Origin: Neobacillus driksii
GTDB lineage: Bacteria > Bacillota > Bacilli > Bacillales > Cytobacillaceae
DNA length: 64,000 bases
Reading direction: 5' to 3'
NCBI RefSeq assembly: GCF_013409995.1
Contig: NZ_JACCBX010000018.1
Span: 1 to 64,000 of the forward strand
Shown: piece by piece, positions 52,064 to 63,474 of the stretch
Layout: every line of letters starts with the position of its first letter
Position numbering within the stretch: position 1 is the stretch's first letter
The notes under the pieces: model-generated
The model's database searches: none
What the model saw: the letters and a program-made list of their open reading frames with translations, nothing else
What the model was told of the DNA's origin: nothing
Made by a program: the position numbers and the translations under genes

Positions 52064-53245
52064 ATGAATATCACAAAGTTAATAACTACATTTAGAGAAA
52101 TATTTGAGGTCCAGCCTGAGCAAGCATTCTTTGCTCCGGGGAGAATTAATTTAATTGGTGAACACACAGATTACAATGGTGGTCACGTATTTCCATGTGC
52201 TATTACTTATGGTACGTATGCCGTTGCAAAGAAAAGAGAGGACAATCTTGTCCGCCTCTATTCAGTAAACTTCCCAGATAAAGAAATCATTGAGTTTGAT
52301 CTAACACAATTAGAATATGAGAAACAGCATAATTGGGCAAATTACCCAAAGGGCATGATTCGTTATATAAAGGAAGCAGGATTTTCAATTCCATCTGGAT
52401 TTGAGTGTGTAATTGAAGGTAACATTCCCAATGGCGCAGGCCTATCCTCTTCTGCATCAATTGAGTTATTGACTGGTGTGCTCCTAGACGGGTTGTTTAA
52501 ATTAGGAATAGATCGCCTAGACATGATCAAGATTGGTAAAAGAGTTGAAAATGAATTTATTGGTGTCAACAGTGGCATTATGGATCAATTTGCGATTGGA
52601 ATGGGAAAAGAGGACGCTGGAATTTTGCTCGATTGCCAGACTTTAAACTTTCAGTATGCACCGATTCAACTTGATCACCACAAAATCTTAATTATGAATA
52701 CAAACAAACGCAGAGAACTTGCGGACTCGAAATACAATGAGCGCCGAGGAGAATGTGAAGAAGCCTTATCTCAGCTCCAGAAAAAGCTACCAATCGAAGC
52801 ACTTGGACAGCTGACAGAAGCGGAGTTTGATGAAAATCAATCATTAATCGCTAATGAAACCGTCCGTAAGCGTGCAAAGCATGCGGTATATGAAAATATG
52901 AGAACATTAAAGGCTCTTGAAGAACTGAAGGCAGGGAATCTAGAGGCGTTTGGGCAGCTGATGAATCAATCGCATATCTCGTTAAGAGACGATTATGAAG
53001 TGACCGGGGTTGAACTTGATAGCTTAGTCGAACCTGCATGGAAACAGCCAGGGGTTATTGGGGCGCGAATGACTGGAGCTGGGTTCGGAGGTTGTGCCAT
53101 TGCGATTGTTGAAAATGAACTGGTTGAGAGCTTTATTGAAAATGTTGGCGCCGCTTATCAGGACAAAATCGGCTATCAAGCGGATTTCTATGTTGCAAGT
53201 ATTGGTGATGGAGCAAAAGAGATTGAGATGGAGGGTGCTATTTAG
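52064..53245 (+). CDS. galK: Galactokinase
   Basis: The 393-residue GHMP kinase phosphorylates galactose at C1 with ATP. It has the galactokinase signature GRINLIGEHTDYNGGHVFPCAI, the ATP loop IPNGAGLSSSASIE and the C-terminal MTGAGFGGCAIAIV. ATG 52064 follows GGAGGG; the longer frame begins 21 bp earlier without a better site. It is the first gene of galK-galE-galT-galM-galR. It ends where galE begins (stop at 53243-53245, ATG at 53246). Confidence 0.96.
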   Translation: MNITKLITTFREIFEVQPEQAFFAPGRINLIGEHTDYNGGHVFPCAITYGTYAVAKKREDNLVRLYSVNFPDKEIIEFDLTQLEYEKQHNWANYPKGMIRYIKEAGFSIPSGFECVIEGNIPNGAGLSSSASIELLTGVLLDGLFKLGIDRLDMIKIGKRVENEFIGVNSGIMDQFAIGMGKEDAGILLDCQTLNFQYAPIQLDHHKILIMNTNKRRELADSKYNERRGECEEALSQLQKKLPIEALGQLTEAEFDENQSLIANETVRKRAKHAVYENMRTLKALEELKAGNLEAFGQLMNQSHISLRDDYEVTGVELDSLVEPAWKQPGVIGARMTGAGFGGCAIAIVENELVESFIENVGAAYQDKIGYQADFYVASIGDGAKEIEMEGAI

Positions 53246-54235
53246 ATGAGTATTCTTGTTTTAGGCGGTGCAGGCTATGTTGGTTCGCATGCTGTTTATC
53301 AGTTAATTGACCAGGGTTCTGAAGTGGTGGTTATCGATAATTTGCAAACAGGTCAACGAGATGCAGTACATCACAAGGCTCACTTTTATGAAGGTGATAT
53401 TCGAAGCCGTGAGTTTATGCGCTCTGTCTTTGAAAAAGAAAACATAGAAGCCATTCTCCATTTTGCAGCTAACTCTCTTGTTGGCGAATCGATGATTGAG
53501 CCGCTAAAATACTTTGATAACAATGTGTATGGTACACAAGTTGTGCTTGAAATGATGAAGGAATTTAATGTAAAGCACATCGTCTTTTCCTCAACAGCGG
53601 CAGTTTATGGTGAACAGAAGGTGGTGCCAATTAAGGAAGAGGCAGCTACTCTTCCAACCAACACCTATGGTGAAACGAAACTGACGATGGAAAAAATGAT
53701 TTCTTGGTGTGAGAAGGCATTCGATCTTAGGTATGTATCACTCCGCTATTTTAACGTAGCCTCAGCAAGAAGTGATGGGCAGATTGGAGAGGACCATAAT
53801 CCTGAAACCCACTTGATTCCTGTTGTATTAGAAGCTGCTTTAGGAAAAAGACCTGCTGTGACCGTCTTTGGTCAAGATTATGATACTGCAGACGGAACCT
53901 GTGTACGGGATTACATCCATGTTGAGGACTTGATTGATGCGCATCTTCTAGCACTCACGTATTTGCAAAATGGCGGGGAAAGTAATGTGTTCAATCTAGG
54001 CAGCAGTCAAGGGTTTTCTGTAAAGGAAATCATCGAGACAGCAAAAGAAGTAACAGGGATTGATATTCCGGTCCAATTCGGGGAACGCAGGTCTGGAGAC
54101 CCTAGTACATTAATTGCATCTTCGGAAAAAGCAAGAAGTGTGCTGGGCTGGAATCCAAGCAAGACTTCGATTCACCAAATTATCAGCGATGCATGGAATT
54201 GGCATCAACATCACCCAAATGGGTATGAGAGGTGA
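53246..54235 (+). CDS. galE: UDP-glucose 4-epimerase
   Basis: The 329-residue enzyme interconverts UDP-galactose and UDP-glucose. It has the NAD motif GGAGYVGSH, the catalytic Ser and Tyr-x3-Lys in SSTAAVYGE and YGETKLTMEKM, and the GTCVRDYIHVEDL motif typical of GalE. Translation starts right after galK and overlaps galT by 4 bp, so the operon is tightly coupled. Confidence 0.95.
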   Translation: MSILVLGGAGYVGSHAVYQLIDQGSEVVVIDNLQTGQRDAVHHKAHFYEGDIRSREFMRSVFEKENIEAILHFAANSLVGESMIEPLKYFDNNVYGTQVVLEMMKEFNVKHIVFSSTAAVYGEQKVVPIKEEAATLPTNTYGETKLTMEKMISWCEKAFDLRYVSLRYFNVASARSDGQIGEDHNPETHLIPVVLEAALGKRPAVTVFGQDYDTADGTCVRDYIHVEDLIDAHLLALTYLQNGGESNVFNLGSSQGFSVKEIIETAKEVTGIDIPVQFGERRSGDPSTLIASSEKARSVLGWNPSKTSIHQIISDAWNWHQHHPNGYER

Positions 54236-55725
54236 AGATCGTGATAGATCAACTAATCCAACAATTGATTAACAAGGCAATTTCTGCTCAATTAATCGAC
54301 TGTGATGATGAGATTTATGCTCGAAATCAAATTCTTTCACTCTTACGTTTAGTCGAGTTTAAGGACAGCGAAACAACAGAGTCAAATCTAGAGATTCCAG
54401 ACTTACTTGAGCAAATCGTGGATTTCGCCTGTGAGCAAGGCATTATTGAAGATATTTTTGATGAAAAAGAGATTTTTTCAAGTAAAGTCATGAATTGCTT
54501 TATCGCACGTCCATCAACTGTTAATCAGATTTTTTTTGAAAAATATAAACAGAATCCACAAGAGGCAACTGAGTATTTTTATGAGTTAAGCAAAAATAGC
54601 AACTATATTCAAATGAAGCGGATTCGTAATAATGTCGAGTACAAGGTGAGTACGAAATATGGTGAACTAGACATTACCATCAATTTATCAAAACCTGAGA
54701 AAGATCCTAGAAGCATTGCGCTAGAACGTACAGTCCAAAAAGCAAATTATCCAAAATGCTTACTTTGTATTGAGAATGAAGGGTATGCAGGGAGAATTGG
54801 ACATCCAGCACGCTCTAATCACCGTATGATCCGATTAAATCTTTCTGATGAGAAATGGCTTTTACAATATTCACCTTATGTTTACTATAATGAGCATTGT
54901 ATTGTGCTATCAGAAGACCATAGGGATATGAGAATTACTTCGGTGGCATTTCAAAGGCTGTTAAACTTTGTTGAGCAGTTTCCCCATTATTTTGTCGGGT
55001 CGAATGCTGATTTACCGATTGTTGGCGGTTCTATTCTTTCGCATGATCATTATCAAGGCGGACATTATGACTTTGCGATGGCCAAAGCGGAGGATGATTG
55101 GACATTTTCATTAGAGCAGTTCCCGAATGTTCAAGGTTCTGTTGTCAAATGGCCAATGTCCGTCATTCGATTACGTTCGAAAGAAACTGGACCACTTGTG
55201 GAAGCAGGCGAGCATATTTTATCACGCTGGCGAAATTACAGTGATGAAACAGTAGGAATTTATGCGAAAACAGGCGATATCCCGCATAATACGATTACAC
55301 CGATTGCACGTAAAAATCAAGAATTTTATGAACTGGATTTAGTCCTTCGGAACAACCGGACGAGCGAGGAGCATCCACTAGGAATTTTCCACCCTCATCA
55401 AGATGTTCATCATATTAAAAAGGAAAACATCGGGCTAATCGAAGTGATGGGTCTGGCTGTATTACCTGCACGCTTAAAAGATGAACTTGAGGAAGTTGAG
55501 AATTTCATTCTTGGAAAAACGGATTCTGTTGCTGAATATCATCTAGAATGGGCAAAAGGACTTAAAGAGGGCTATCAATCCGTTGTAACACCGTCAAATG
55601 TTGAAGCAATCGTCAGAGAAGAGACAGGGAAAAAGTTTTTAAAGGCATTAGAGGATGCGGGTGTTTTTAAAACAAATGAAGAAGGAAAAGCCGGATTTAA
55701 CCGCTTTATCTTGTCATTATTATAA
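54232..55725 (+). CDS. galT: Galactose-1-phosphate uridylyltransferase (Gram-positive type)
   Basis: The 497-residue enzyme exchanges galactose-1-phosphate with UDP-glucose. Length and sequence fit the Firmicutes class 2 GalT. The active-site HDHYQGG triad (in GGSILSHDHYQGGHY) and the cysteine-rich CLLCIENEGYAGRIGHPARSNH are present. It probably starts at GTG 54232 inside the galE stop, or at GTG 54241. It is followed after 70 bp by galM. Confidence 0.93.
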   Translation: MKIVIDQLIQQLINKAISAQLIDCDDEIYARNQILSLLRLVEFKDSETTESNLEIPDLLEQIVDFACEQGIIEDIFDEKEIFSSKVMNCFIARPSTVNQIFFEKYKQNPQEATEYFYELSKNSNYIQMKRIRNNVEYKVSTKYGELDITINLSKPEKDPRSIALERTVQKANYPKCLLCIENEGYAGRIGHPARSNHRMIRLNLSDEKWLLQYSPYVYYNEHCIVLSEDHRDMRITSVAFQRLLNFVEQFPHYFVGSNADLPIVGGSILSHDHYQGGHYDFAMAKAEDDWTFSLEQFPNVQGSVVKWPMSVIRLRSKETGPLVEAGEHILSRWRNYSDETVGIYAKTGDIPHNTITPIARKNQEFYELDLVLRNNRTSEEHPLGIFHPHQDVHHIKKENIGLIEVMGLAVLPARLKDELEEVENFILGKTDSVAEYHLEWAKGLKEGYQSVVTPSNVEAIVREETGKKFLKALEDAGVFKTNEEGKAGFNRFILSLL

Positions 55726-55795
55726 AAAAGCTTACAGCATGGAAATGGCGGAACGTCTCATATTTTTTGATATGAAGTAATGGAGTGGTAAATAT

Positions 55796-56854
55796 ATGAA
55801 AATAGTAGATAAGCTATTCGGTCAATATAACGGTGAGCCCGTGATGGAGTATACCCTGGTTAATAACTCAGGGATGTCTGTTTCCTGCATGAATTATGGT
55901 TGTATCATTACGAAAATAATGGTCCCCGACCGCAATGGGAAGATTGAAAACGTAGTGCTTGGTTTTGAGCAATTTGAAGATTATGTGGATTTGTCCCCTT
56001 ATTTTGGGTCCATTGTTGGTCGAGTGGCTGGAAGAATTAATCATTCGGAGTTTGAGTTGGATGGAGAGGTATACAGGCTGACACCTAACGAGGACCCTAA
56101 TCACCTGCATGGCGGGAAGAAGGGCTTTAATTCGGTTATTTGGAAAACAGAACCGTTTGAAACGGAAAATGCAGTTGGATTGAAATTTTTCTATCGAAGT
56201 GTAAATGGTGAAGAAGGGTATCCAGGTAATTTGGATACGACTGCCACCTATCTTTTAAATAATCAAAATGAGTTGAGTATCCGTTATGAGGCTCATACGG
56301 ATCAAAAAACAATCGTTAATTTAACGAATCATTCGTATTTCAATTTAAGCGGTAATTTAAAAAGAGATGTTTCCGAGCATATTCTTCACTTGGAAAGTGA
56401 TCGCTTCTTAGAACTTGGTTCAGATTTGATCCCTACTGGGAAAATGATCGACTCTACTAACACGCCGTTTGATTTTAAACATGGCCGTTTGTTGAAGTCG
56501 GGGATGAAATCCGATTATCCACAAAATGTACTTGCGGGTCATGGTTACGACCATCCGCTTCTTTTTTCAAAAAAGGGAGAAAATACAGTGGCTTTAAGTG
56601 AAAAAGAAAGTGGAAGGACACTGTTAGTTACAACGGATCAACCCTGCGTCGTCCTTTATACGGGGAACTATTTGGAAGGTCCTTATTCGATCTCTGGTGT
56701 TCGAGCGAGAAACCATTTGGGTGTGTGCCTCGAAACGCAAGGGCTGCCTGATGCAATCAACCAGCCTAATTTTCCATCAATCGTATTAAACCCAGAGGAT
56801 GTATACCAGGCTGTGACTAAATATCGTTTTTTTTCTAATACAATAGGAGTTTGA
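55796..56854 (+). CDS. galM: Aldose 1-epimerase (mutarotase)
   Basis: The 352-residue enzyme converts beta- to alpha-galactose for galactokinase. It has the GalM hallmarks VVGRVAGRI (here IVGRVAGRINHSEF), HLHGGKKGFNSVIW with a catalytic His, NLTNHSYFNLSG with the second His, and LETQGLPDAINQPNFP with the C-terminal Glu. Length is normal. It lies 3 bp before galR. Confidence 0.94.
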   Translation: MKIVDKLFGQYNGEPVMEYTLVNNSGMSVSCMNYGCIITKIMVPDRNGKIENVVLGFEQFEDYVDLSPYFGSIVGRVAGRINHSEFELDGEVYRLTPNEDPNHLHGGKKGFNSVIWKTEPFETENAVGLKFFYRSVNGEEGYPGNLDTTATYLLNNQNELSIRYEAHTDQKTIVNLTNHSYFNLSGNLKRDVSEHILHLESDRFLELGSDLIPTGKMIDSTNTPFDFKHGRLLKSGMKSDYPQNVLAGHGYDHPLLFSKKGENTVALSEKESGRTLLVTTDQPCVVLYTGNYLEGPYSISGVRARNHLGVCLETQGLPDAINQPNFPSIVLNPEDVYQAVTKYRFFSNTIGV

Positions 56855-57847
<993 letters not shown>

Positions 57848-57850
57848 AAA

Positions 57851-57903
57851 CAGATGTCCACCACGGGTGGACATTTGTTTTTTTTTTTATGGTGACAGGC
57901 ACC
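57851..57903 (+). terminator. Terminator of the gal operon, joined to dispersed repeat copy 7
   Basis: CAGATGTCCACC (57851-57862) pairs with GGTGGACATTTG (57866-57877), then twelve T residues. GGTGACAGGCACC follows at 57891-57903. The TGTCCACC/GGTGGACA arms resemble the second half of the dispersed repeat. Confidence 0.9.
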
Positions 57904-57978
57904 ATTTGGCATTGTCGAATATTGGTATGTTTCGTATAATTTTAGTTATCTAGATATTTGATGTTAATGGGGTTGTTT

Positions 57979-58977
57979 ATGAGCAGGTTAACGGTGGCGG
58001 CGTATACGTTTGGGGTTATGTTTTTTCTTGTGAGCTGCGCATTTTCTGTGTTTTATGGTTATAAGGTTATGTCTCATGATTTGCCTGAAGAAGATAGAGA
58101 TATACATGAATATAACTATCATTTTGTGCTGGTTCCTGAGGAGCTGGACAATGACTATTGGCGGCTTGTTGAAAAAGGTGCTCAGGAGGCTGCAAAGGAA
58201 TATGGCGTTTTATTGGAGTATGCTGGTCCAAAGCAAGCCAATATCGACGAACATTTAAAAACGATTGAAATGTCAATGGCTTCAAAAGTGGATGGAATTA
58301 TTACACAAGGACTAAGCGATGAGCAATTTACTCCGCTGATTAATAGGGTTGTAGAGAGAGTTCCTGTGATTACCATTGATACGGACGCCTCCAATAGTAA
58401 CCGCATGGCGTATATTGGAACTGATAATTACTATTCTGGTTATTTAGCAGGTAAAGCATTGATTGAAGATACAGAGGGTCAAGCGAATGTGGCCATCATT
58501 ACAGGCAGTTTTTATGCGAACCATCAGCAGCTGCGCGTACAAGGCTTTCGGGACGCTGTGATGTCTGAACAGGGAATAAAGATTATTACCATGGAAGAAT
58601 CAGAAATTAGTAGAGTCCGAGCCGCTGAAAAGGCTTACCAAATCTTAAAGGATTATCCAGAGGTCAATGCTTTTTATGGGACAAGTGCTCTAGATGGAAT
58701 TGGAATAGCCCAAGTGGTAGAAAAGTATAAAAAAACCGATCAAGTTTATATTATTGGATTTGATAATCTGCCTGAAACGCTTGATTACCTATCAAAAGGC
58801 ACCATTAAGGCAACAGTAGTTCAGGAACCATATGAAATGGGATATCGAGCGGTGCAAATGATGATTGATCTCATTGAAGGTAAGACGGTACCTCCAGTAG
58901 TGCATACCAATACCCGCGTATTGAGAGCAGGGGATTTGCCTGTAAGTCATCTAGGCGGGCGGGAGGCAGGGTATTAA
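57979..58977 (+). CDS. Membrane-anchored sugar-binding protein, sensor partner
   Basis: The 332-residue protein is a periplasmic-binding-protein-like (type 1) sugar binder: [64 protein letters not shown] and [15 protein letters not shown] hydrophobic N terminus with LVSC near residue 20 could be a lipobox, but the hydrophobic run continues, so a plain anchor is also possible. ATG 57979 is the most sensible start. It ends at the first base of the kinase start, and probably presents sugar to the kinase rather than to an ABC transporter. Confidence 0.88.
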   Translation: MSRLTVAAYTFGVMFFLVSCAFSVFYGYKVMSHDLPEEDRDIHEYNYHFVLVPEELDNDYWRLVEKGAQEAAKEYGVLLEYAGPKQANIDEHLKTIEMSMASKVDGIITQGLSDEQFTPLINRVVERVPVITIDTDASNSNRMAYIGTDNYYSGYLAGKALIEDTEGQANVAIITGSFYANHQQLRVQGFRDAVMSEQGIKIITMEESEISRVRAAEKAYQILKDYPEVNAFYGTSALDGIGIAQVVEKYKKTDQVYIIGFDNLPETLDYLSKGTIKATVVQEPYEMGYRAVQMMIDLIEGKTVPPVVHTNTRVLRAGDLPVSHLGGREAGY

Positions 58978-60461
58978 TGTTATTTCGAATTAGATCAAAA
59001 CTACTGCTTTATTTTATTGTCCTGGTTGTATTGTTAACTTCAGTCGGGTTGTTTTTTTATAAAAGCAGTGAAAACCTTGTCAATGAATATGATGATAGTT
59101 TTGAACGATTTCTTTTGTTAAATGAAATCTCGCAAAGAACGAATTTAATTACAGAAAACCTCCAGGGTTATCTTCTAGATAAGGAAAACTCCTATCTAAA
59201 AGTCTATAACAGGGAAAAGTCCAGGTTACTTAGAGACCAAAGGCTCTTTAAACAAGAAATAAATTCCAATGATATAACGGTTACTAATTATCAACATATG
59301 ATTGATAGTTTTCTTGAAGAATGTGATGCAACGGTGACAGCGTTCCATAAGGATGATATAAACGAATATTCAAATCATCTTAATGAAGTATTAAAAATAG
59401 CAGGTTTCCTTCAAGAAAGTACTCTTGCTCTCTTAAATAATAAACTTACAGACTATCAAAACTTTTATGATCAAATGGAAAGGCAGAACGATTATTATAA
59501 ACTATTGTCCTTCTCCCTTTTTGCTGCTGCCTTTTTTCTGAGTACCTTAATTGCGCTTTGGATATCTGGCGGAATTACAAAACCAATCACCCTTTTGTCT
59601 CAAGCAGCAAAGCAAATCTCAAAGGGAAACTTAGCTGGCCAGGATATTAAAATAACGACCAAGGATGAATTAAAGCTATTGACCGAAACGTTTAACCAAA
59701 TGCGCTCAAACCTTCGGCAGTATGTAAAAGAAATCAAGCAGAAATCAGAACTGGATAAGCTGTTAAAAGAATTAGAGCTAAGAAGTCTTCAAAATCAAAT
59801 CAATCCACATTTTCTATTTAATACGTTGAATACAGTTTCAAAAATGGCTTACCTTGAGGACGCGGAGCATACCTCGAGATTAATTGAATCTGTGGCCGCC
59901 TTACTGCGATACAACCTAGGTGGGGATTTAAATAAAGCCGCCACCCTTCGAGATGAAGTAGCGATTGTTAAAGAGTACTTTTTTATTCAGCAAACAAGGT
60001 TTGGGGATCGGATTCAATTCAGTACAGACATAGAAGAGGACTGTTTGGATCGAGAAATACCTAGTTTGACGCTGCAACCCTTAATTGAAAACGCTTTTAT
60101 ACATGGTGTTGAATCTTTTGAGGAAAATGGAGAAATCCGACTTCATATCTACAAAAGTAATCATAGAATTCATGTGGAAATTGTCGATAACGGAGATGGT
60201 ATGGATGAAATCACTCAAAATCGATTGCTAAACTATGTGAGGGGAACTGAAATAGAAGAGGCGTATGAGTCGAATAAATCACAGGGTCATTCGACTGGTA
60301 TTGGAGTAAAAAATGTGATTCGCAGGCTTCAGCTTTTTTATGGTCAAAAAGACATTATTGAAATCCATTCAGAGTTGAGTAAGGGCACAAAGTTTACACT
60401 GACTATTCCAGACGCGGTAATAGGGGGAAAAGAGCTTGTTGAAAATTCTAATTGTGGATGA
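58977..60461 (+). CDS. YesM/LytS-type sensor histidine kinase
   Basis: The 494-residue kinase has two membrane helices (about 8-27 and 178-197) around a helical outer domain, a HAMP linker (about 198-250), then the His kinase signature [12 protein letters not shown] with His278. The ATPase has [14 protein letters not shown] and [11 protein letters not shown]. The gene overlaps the binding-protein stop by 1 bp and the regulator start by 26 bp. Together the three form a sugar-sensing two-component system. Confidence 0.93.
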   Translation: MLFRIRSKLLLYFIVLVVLLTSVGLFFYKSSENLVNEYDDSFERFLLLNEISQRTNLITENLQGYLLDKENSYLKVYNREKSRLLRDQRLFKQEINSNDITVTNYQHMIDSFLEECDATVTAFHKDDINEYSNHLNEVLKIAGFLQESTLALLNNKLTDYQNFYDQMERQNDYYKLLSFSLFAAAFFLSTLIALWISGGITKPITLLSQAAKQISKGNLAGQDIKITTKDELKLLTETFNQMRSNLRQYVKEIKQKSELDKLLKELELRSLQNQINPHFLFNTLNTVSKMAYLEDAEHTSRLIESVAALLRYNLGGDLNKAATLRDEVAIVKEYFFIQQTRFGDRIQFSTDIEEDCLDREIPSLTLQPLIENAFIHGVESFEENGEIRLHIYKSNHRIHVEIVDNGDGMDEITQNRLLNYVRGTEIEEAYESNKSQGHSTGIGVKNVIRRLQLFYGQKDIIEIHSELSKGTKFTLTIPDAVIGGKELVENSNCG

Positions 60462-62022
60462 TGAAATTCTAGAGCGGAAGGCATTGACGAAAATAATAAA
60501 CAACTCTGCAGAGAACGTAATGGTCATCGGAGAGGCCCCTAATGGCAGAAAAGCGATTGAAATGGCTAGAGAACATAAGCCTGATATTATCTTTATGGAT
60601 ATAAAAATGCCGGGAATTGACGGCGTACAAGCTGTTAAGGAAATTAAAGGTACGGACGAAAATATCCGATTTATCATGGTTTCAGCCTTTAATACGTTTG
60701 AATATGCAAAGGAAGTTATGCAGCAGGGGGTTAAGGAATACATCCTAAAACCTAGCAGGAAACAGGATATTCTTGAAAGCTTAGAGCGGGTTTCTTCTGA
60801 AATCTTAGGGGAAAAGAAGAAGATGGAAGAAGAGAAGTGCTTAAAGGAAAACCTCGAACGTGCTGTGTCAATCGCCCAAAAGGAATGGGTGTCATCACTC
60901 ATATTGAATCCTGTTCATGATATTACATTTGATGAATGGAGTCAGCTGTTAGGGGTAGAGATAACCTCTGGATATATTATGCTTCTTTCCCTTTTGCCGC
61001 CGGAAAAAGGAGAACTCCTGCCACATGAATGGCAAAATTGGTATTTGTGGCTTAAGGATATTTTTAAATCTTCCAATAAAAATCAAGAAGTGTTAATGGG
61101 ACCCATGACGGAAAGCCAAGTACCGGTATTGTTTTTATGCAAACAAACCACGGAAAAAGCACAGTTTAAAACGAATGCTCAAGCTGTAATTGACTATTTG
61201 CTCAATCAATTCCAAAAGAGTCAGTTTAATGCAGATTTAAAAATAGGGATCGGTCTTCCTTACAGTAATGTCCATGGGCTAAATAAATCCTATCATGAAG
61301 CAGTAGCCGCATTAAATCTGGTTTTAAAAACACCTAATCGGAAATATGTATTTGCAGGAAAACAAGGAACCTTAGTATTACCTTCAACCTCGGATCTACT
61401 CGAAGTGGAGAAAAAGCTGCTGGATGCCTTGCGTCAAGGAGACTTAAAAAAGTCGATGTTTATTTTTGATTCCTTTGTAGAGAAGCTAGTTGATAATGAA
61501 GGTCTAAAAGCTCCTATTGTAAAAAAATCATTTGATGAATTGTTCATCCTAATTTCAAGAATGCTGCATGACTTAGGAATAGGGTATGAAGGTACTCTTT
61601 CAATCAAAGAGTCTGACGATATTAGTGTGATGTTTGAAAGGGGCAAATCCTATTTATTGTCCATCGTTCAACAGATTCAAGTATGGAGAAACAGTCATGC
61701 CAAGGGAATGCTACATAAGGCAAAGGAATATATTGAAAATCATTATGCGAATTCTCTTACATTGGAACAAGTAGCAGACTATGTGGAACTAAGTCCGTAT
61801 TATTTAAGCAAATTGTTTAAAGACCGATTTGGGATGACTTTTATAGATTATGTAACAGAAATAAGGATTAAGCAGGCAAAAATAGAAATGATTGACGCTT
61901 CAAAGAGCTTAAAGGAAATATGCTATTCTGTAGGCTATAAAGACCCGAATTATTTTAGCCGGGTGTTTAAAAAACAGACAGGCCTATCCCCGACAGAATT
62001 TCGGAAAGAAACAGTAAGTTAA
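60436..62022 (+). CDS. YesN-type response regulator, AraC output
   Basis: The 528-residue regulator starts at TTG 60436 or 60439, inside the kinase gene. It has a receiver domain with Asp55 (IIFMDIKMP) and Lys in ILKPS. A long linker follows, then a C-terminal AraC double helix-turn-helix ([64 protein letters not shown]). It should activate mglB-mglA downstream when the kinase senses sugar. Confidence 0.93.
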   Translation: MLKILIVDDEILERKALTKIINNSAENVMVIGEAPNGRKAIEMAREHKPDIIFMDIKMPGIDGVQAVKEIKGTDENIRFIMVSAFNTFEYAKEVMQQGVKEYILKPSRKQDILESLERVSSEILGEKKKMEEEKCLKENLERAVSIAQKEWVSSLILNPVHDITFDEWSQLLGVEITSGYIMLLSLLPPEKGELLPHEWQNWYLWLKDIFKSSNKNQEVLMGPMTESQVPVLFLCKQTTEKAQFKTNAQAVIDYLLNQFQKSQFNADLKIGIGLPYSNVHGLNKSYHEAVAALNLVLKTPNRKYVFAGKQGTLVLPSTSDLLEVEKKLLDALRQGDLKKSMFIFDSFVEKLVDNEGLKAPIVKKSFDELFILISRMLHDLGIGYEGTLSIKESDDISVMFERGKSYLLSIVQQIQVWRNSHAKGMLHKAKEYIENHYANSLTLEQVADYVELSPYYLSKLFKDRFGMTFIDYVTEIRIKQAKIEMIDASKSLKEICYSVGYKDPNYFSRVFKKQTGLSPTEFRKETVS

Positions 62023-62039
62023 TAGTTTTACTTTTGTAA

Positions 62040-62068
62040 AGGCCGTTTCATACTGAATCGGTCTTTTG
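62040..62068 (+). terminator. Weak terminator after the regulator gene
   Basis: AAAGGCCG pairs with CGGTCTTT (one G-U pair), followed by TTGTG. The stem is short. Confidence 0.5.
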
Positions 62069-62153
62069 TGCTAGTAACAAAAAAATCTAGTAAATCACAA
62101 ATTAGTGCTATAGGTTAGAACTACTTAACGAAAACTCCGGATGCTAACATATG

Positions 62154-62167
62154 TGTAAGGGCTTTCA
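62154..62167 (+). promoter_or_regulatory. cre-like site upstream of mglB
   Basis: TGTAAGGGCTTTCA matches 13 of 14 positions of the cre consensus, 62 bp before the mglB start. It suggests that galactose uptake is repressed by glucose. Confidence 0.55.
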
Positions 62168-62228
62168 ATGGTAAAGGGTAAGCGAGTTACCAGAGTCTTT
62201 ACTAAATAGCAAAAAGGAGAAGGATGAC

Positions 62229-63293
62229 ATGTTTAAAAACAAAAAAGGGTTAGTTCTATCTTTAACAGTTGCATCTAGCATTCTATTAGCAACTGGCTGT
62301 GGCAGTACAGAGAGCAGTTCCACAGATTCTGGAAAAGGCAAGGACAGCGATCTGCCAGCAGTAGGTGCAACCATTTATAAATTCGATGACAACTTCATGT
62401 CCTATGTACGTCGTGCGATGGAAACTACAGCTGACGGAAAAGTTAATTTAATGCTAAATGACTCTCAAAATGACCAAGCAAAGCAAGTGGAGCAAGTTGA
62501 TACACTCATAGCAAAAGGGGCAAAATCGCTGGCTATTAACCTTGTAGACCCTAAAGCAGCACAAACCATTATTGATAAGGCTAAAGTAAAGGACATTCCA
62601 GTTATCTTCTTTAACAAAGAGCCAGATGCCTCTGTATTAAAAGGATATGAAAAAGCTTACTATGTAGGAACGACTTCATCTGAATCTGGTATCCTCCAAG
62701 GTGAATTAATCGCCAAGGCTTGGGAAGCAAACAAAGAAAAATGGGATAAAAATGGTGATGGAAAGCTTCAATACGTTTTATTAAAAGGTGAACCGGGTCA
62801 CCCTGACGCTGAAGCTCGTACTAAATATGTTGTTGACACTGTGAAGGAAAAGGGAATTGAAGTAGATGAATTAGCATTAGATACAGGTATGTGGGATGCA
62901 ATGAAAGCAACAGAAAAAATGGATGCTTGGATTGCAAAATACAACGAGAGTATCGAATTTGTTATTGCAAATAACGATGGTATGGCATTAGGTGCTATCG
63001 CTTCACTTGAAAAAGCAGGCTACTTCTCGGGTGACAAGTTTATGCCAGTTGTTGGGGTAGATGCGATTCCAGAAGCACTTGAAATGATTGAAAAAGGAAA
63101 AATGGTTGGATCTGTTTTGAATGATGCGAAAAACCAAGGTGCAGCAACCGTTCAACTAGCTGCCAATGCTGCTAACGGTAAGGACGTATTAGAAGGAACA
63201 GAATGGAAATTAGACGACTCCAAAGCGGTTCGTGTACCTTATATCGAGATTACCAAAGAAAATATCCAAGTTGGAAAAGACGCATACAAATAG
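62229..63293 (+). CDS. mglB: Galactose/glucose-binding lipoprotein of the Mgl ABC transporter
   Basis: The 354-residue protein has a lipoprotein signal with lipobox ATGC (Cys near residue 24) followed by a Ser/Gly-rich linker. The mature part is a type 1 sugar binder: IYKFDDNFMSYVRRAME, AINLVDPKAAQTIIDKA, NKEPD, and a Ca-binding EF-like loop KNGDGKLQY as in E. coli MglB. The ending VPYIEITKENIQ is typical. It delivers galactose to the MglA/MglC transporter; the mglA gene follows after a hairpin. Confidence 0.93.
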   Translation: MFKNKKGLVLSLTVASSILLATGCGSTESSSTDSGKGKDSDLPAVGATIYKFDDNFMSYVRRAMETTADGKVNLMLNDSQNDQAKQVEQVDTLIAKGAKSLAINLVDPKAAQTIIDKAKVKDIPVIFFNKEPDASVLKGYEKAYYVGTTSSESGILQGELIAKAWEANKEKWDKNGDGKLQYVLLKGEPGHPDAEARTKYVVDTVKEKGIEVDELALDTGMWDAMKATEKMDAWIAKYNESIEFVIANNDGMALGAIASLEKAGYFSGDKFMPVVGVDAIPEALEMIEKGKMVGSVLNDAKNQGAATVQLAANAANGKDVLEGTEWKLDDSKAVRVPYIEITKENIQVGKDAYK

Positions 63294-63302
63294 AAAAGCA
63301 GA

Positions 63303-63380
63303 AGCGCCTGGTCCGAGGATTGCCTCTAAGGCGCTCCTCGAACAAAGGAAAAGGATCATTATTCTTTTCCTTCGTTCGGG
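63303..63380 (+). terminator. Hairpins between mglB and mglA
   Basis: AGCGCC (63303-63308) pairs with GGCGCT near 63330-63335. CGAACAAAGGAAAAG (63339-63353) pairs with CTTTTCCTTCGTTCG (63364-63378) with one mismatch. There is no T tract after the second, so it probably lowers or stabilises transcripts (more mglB than mglA) rather than ending them. Confidence 0.7.
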
Positions 63381-63474
63381 GTTATGTTTCAAGGTACATT
63401 TGAAACAGGACTGATAAATTCAAATCTTACTATATAAAAACGCAGTTTAAATGGTTAGGCAAGGAGGTTTAAGC

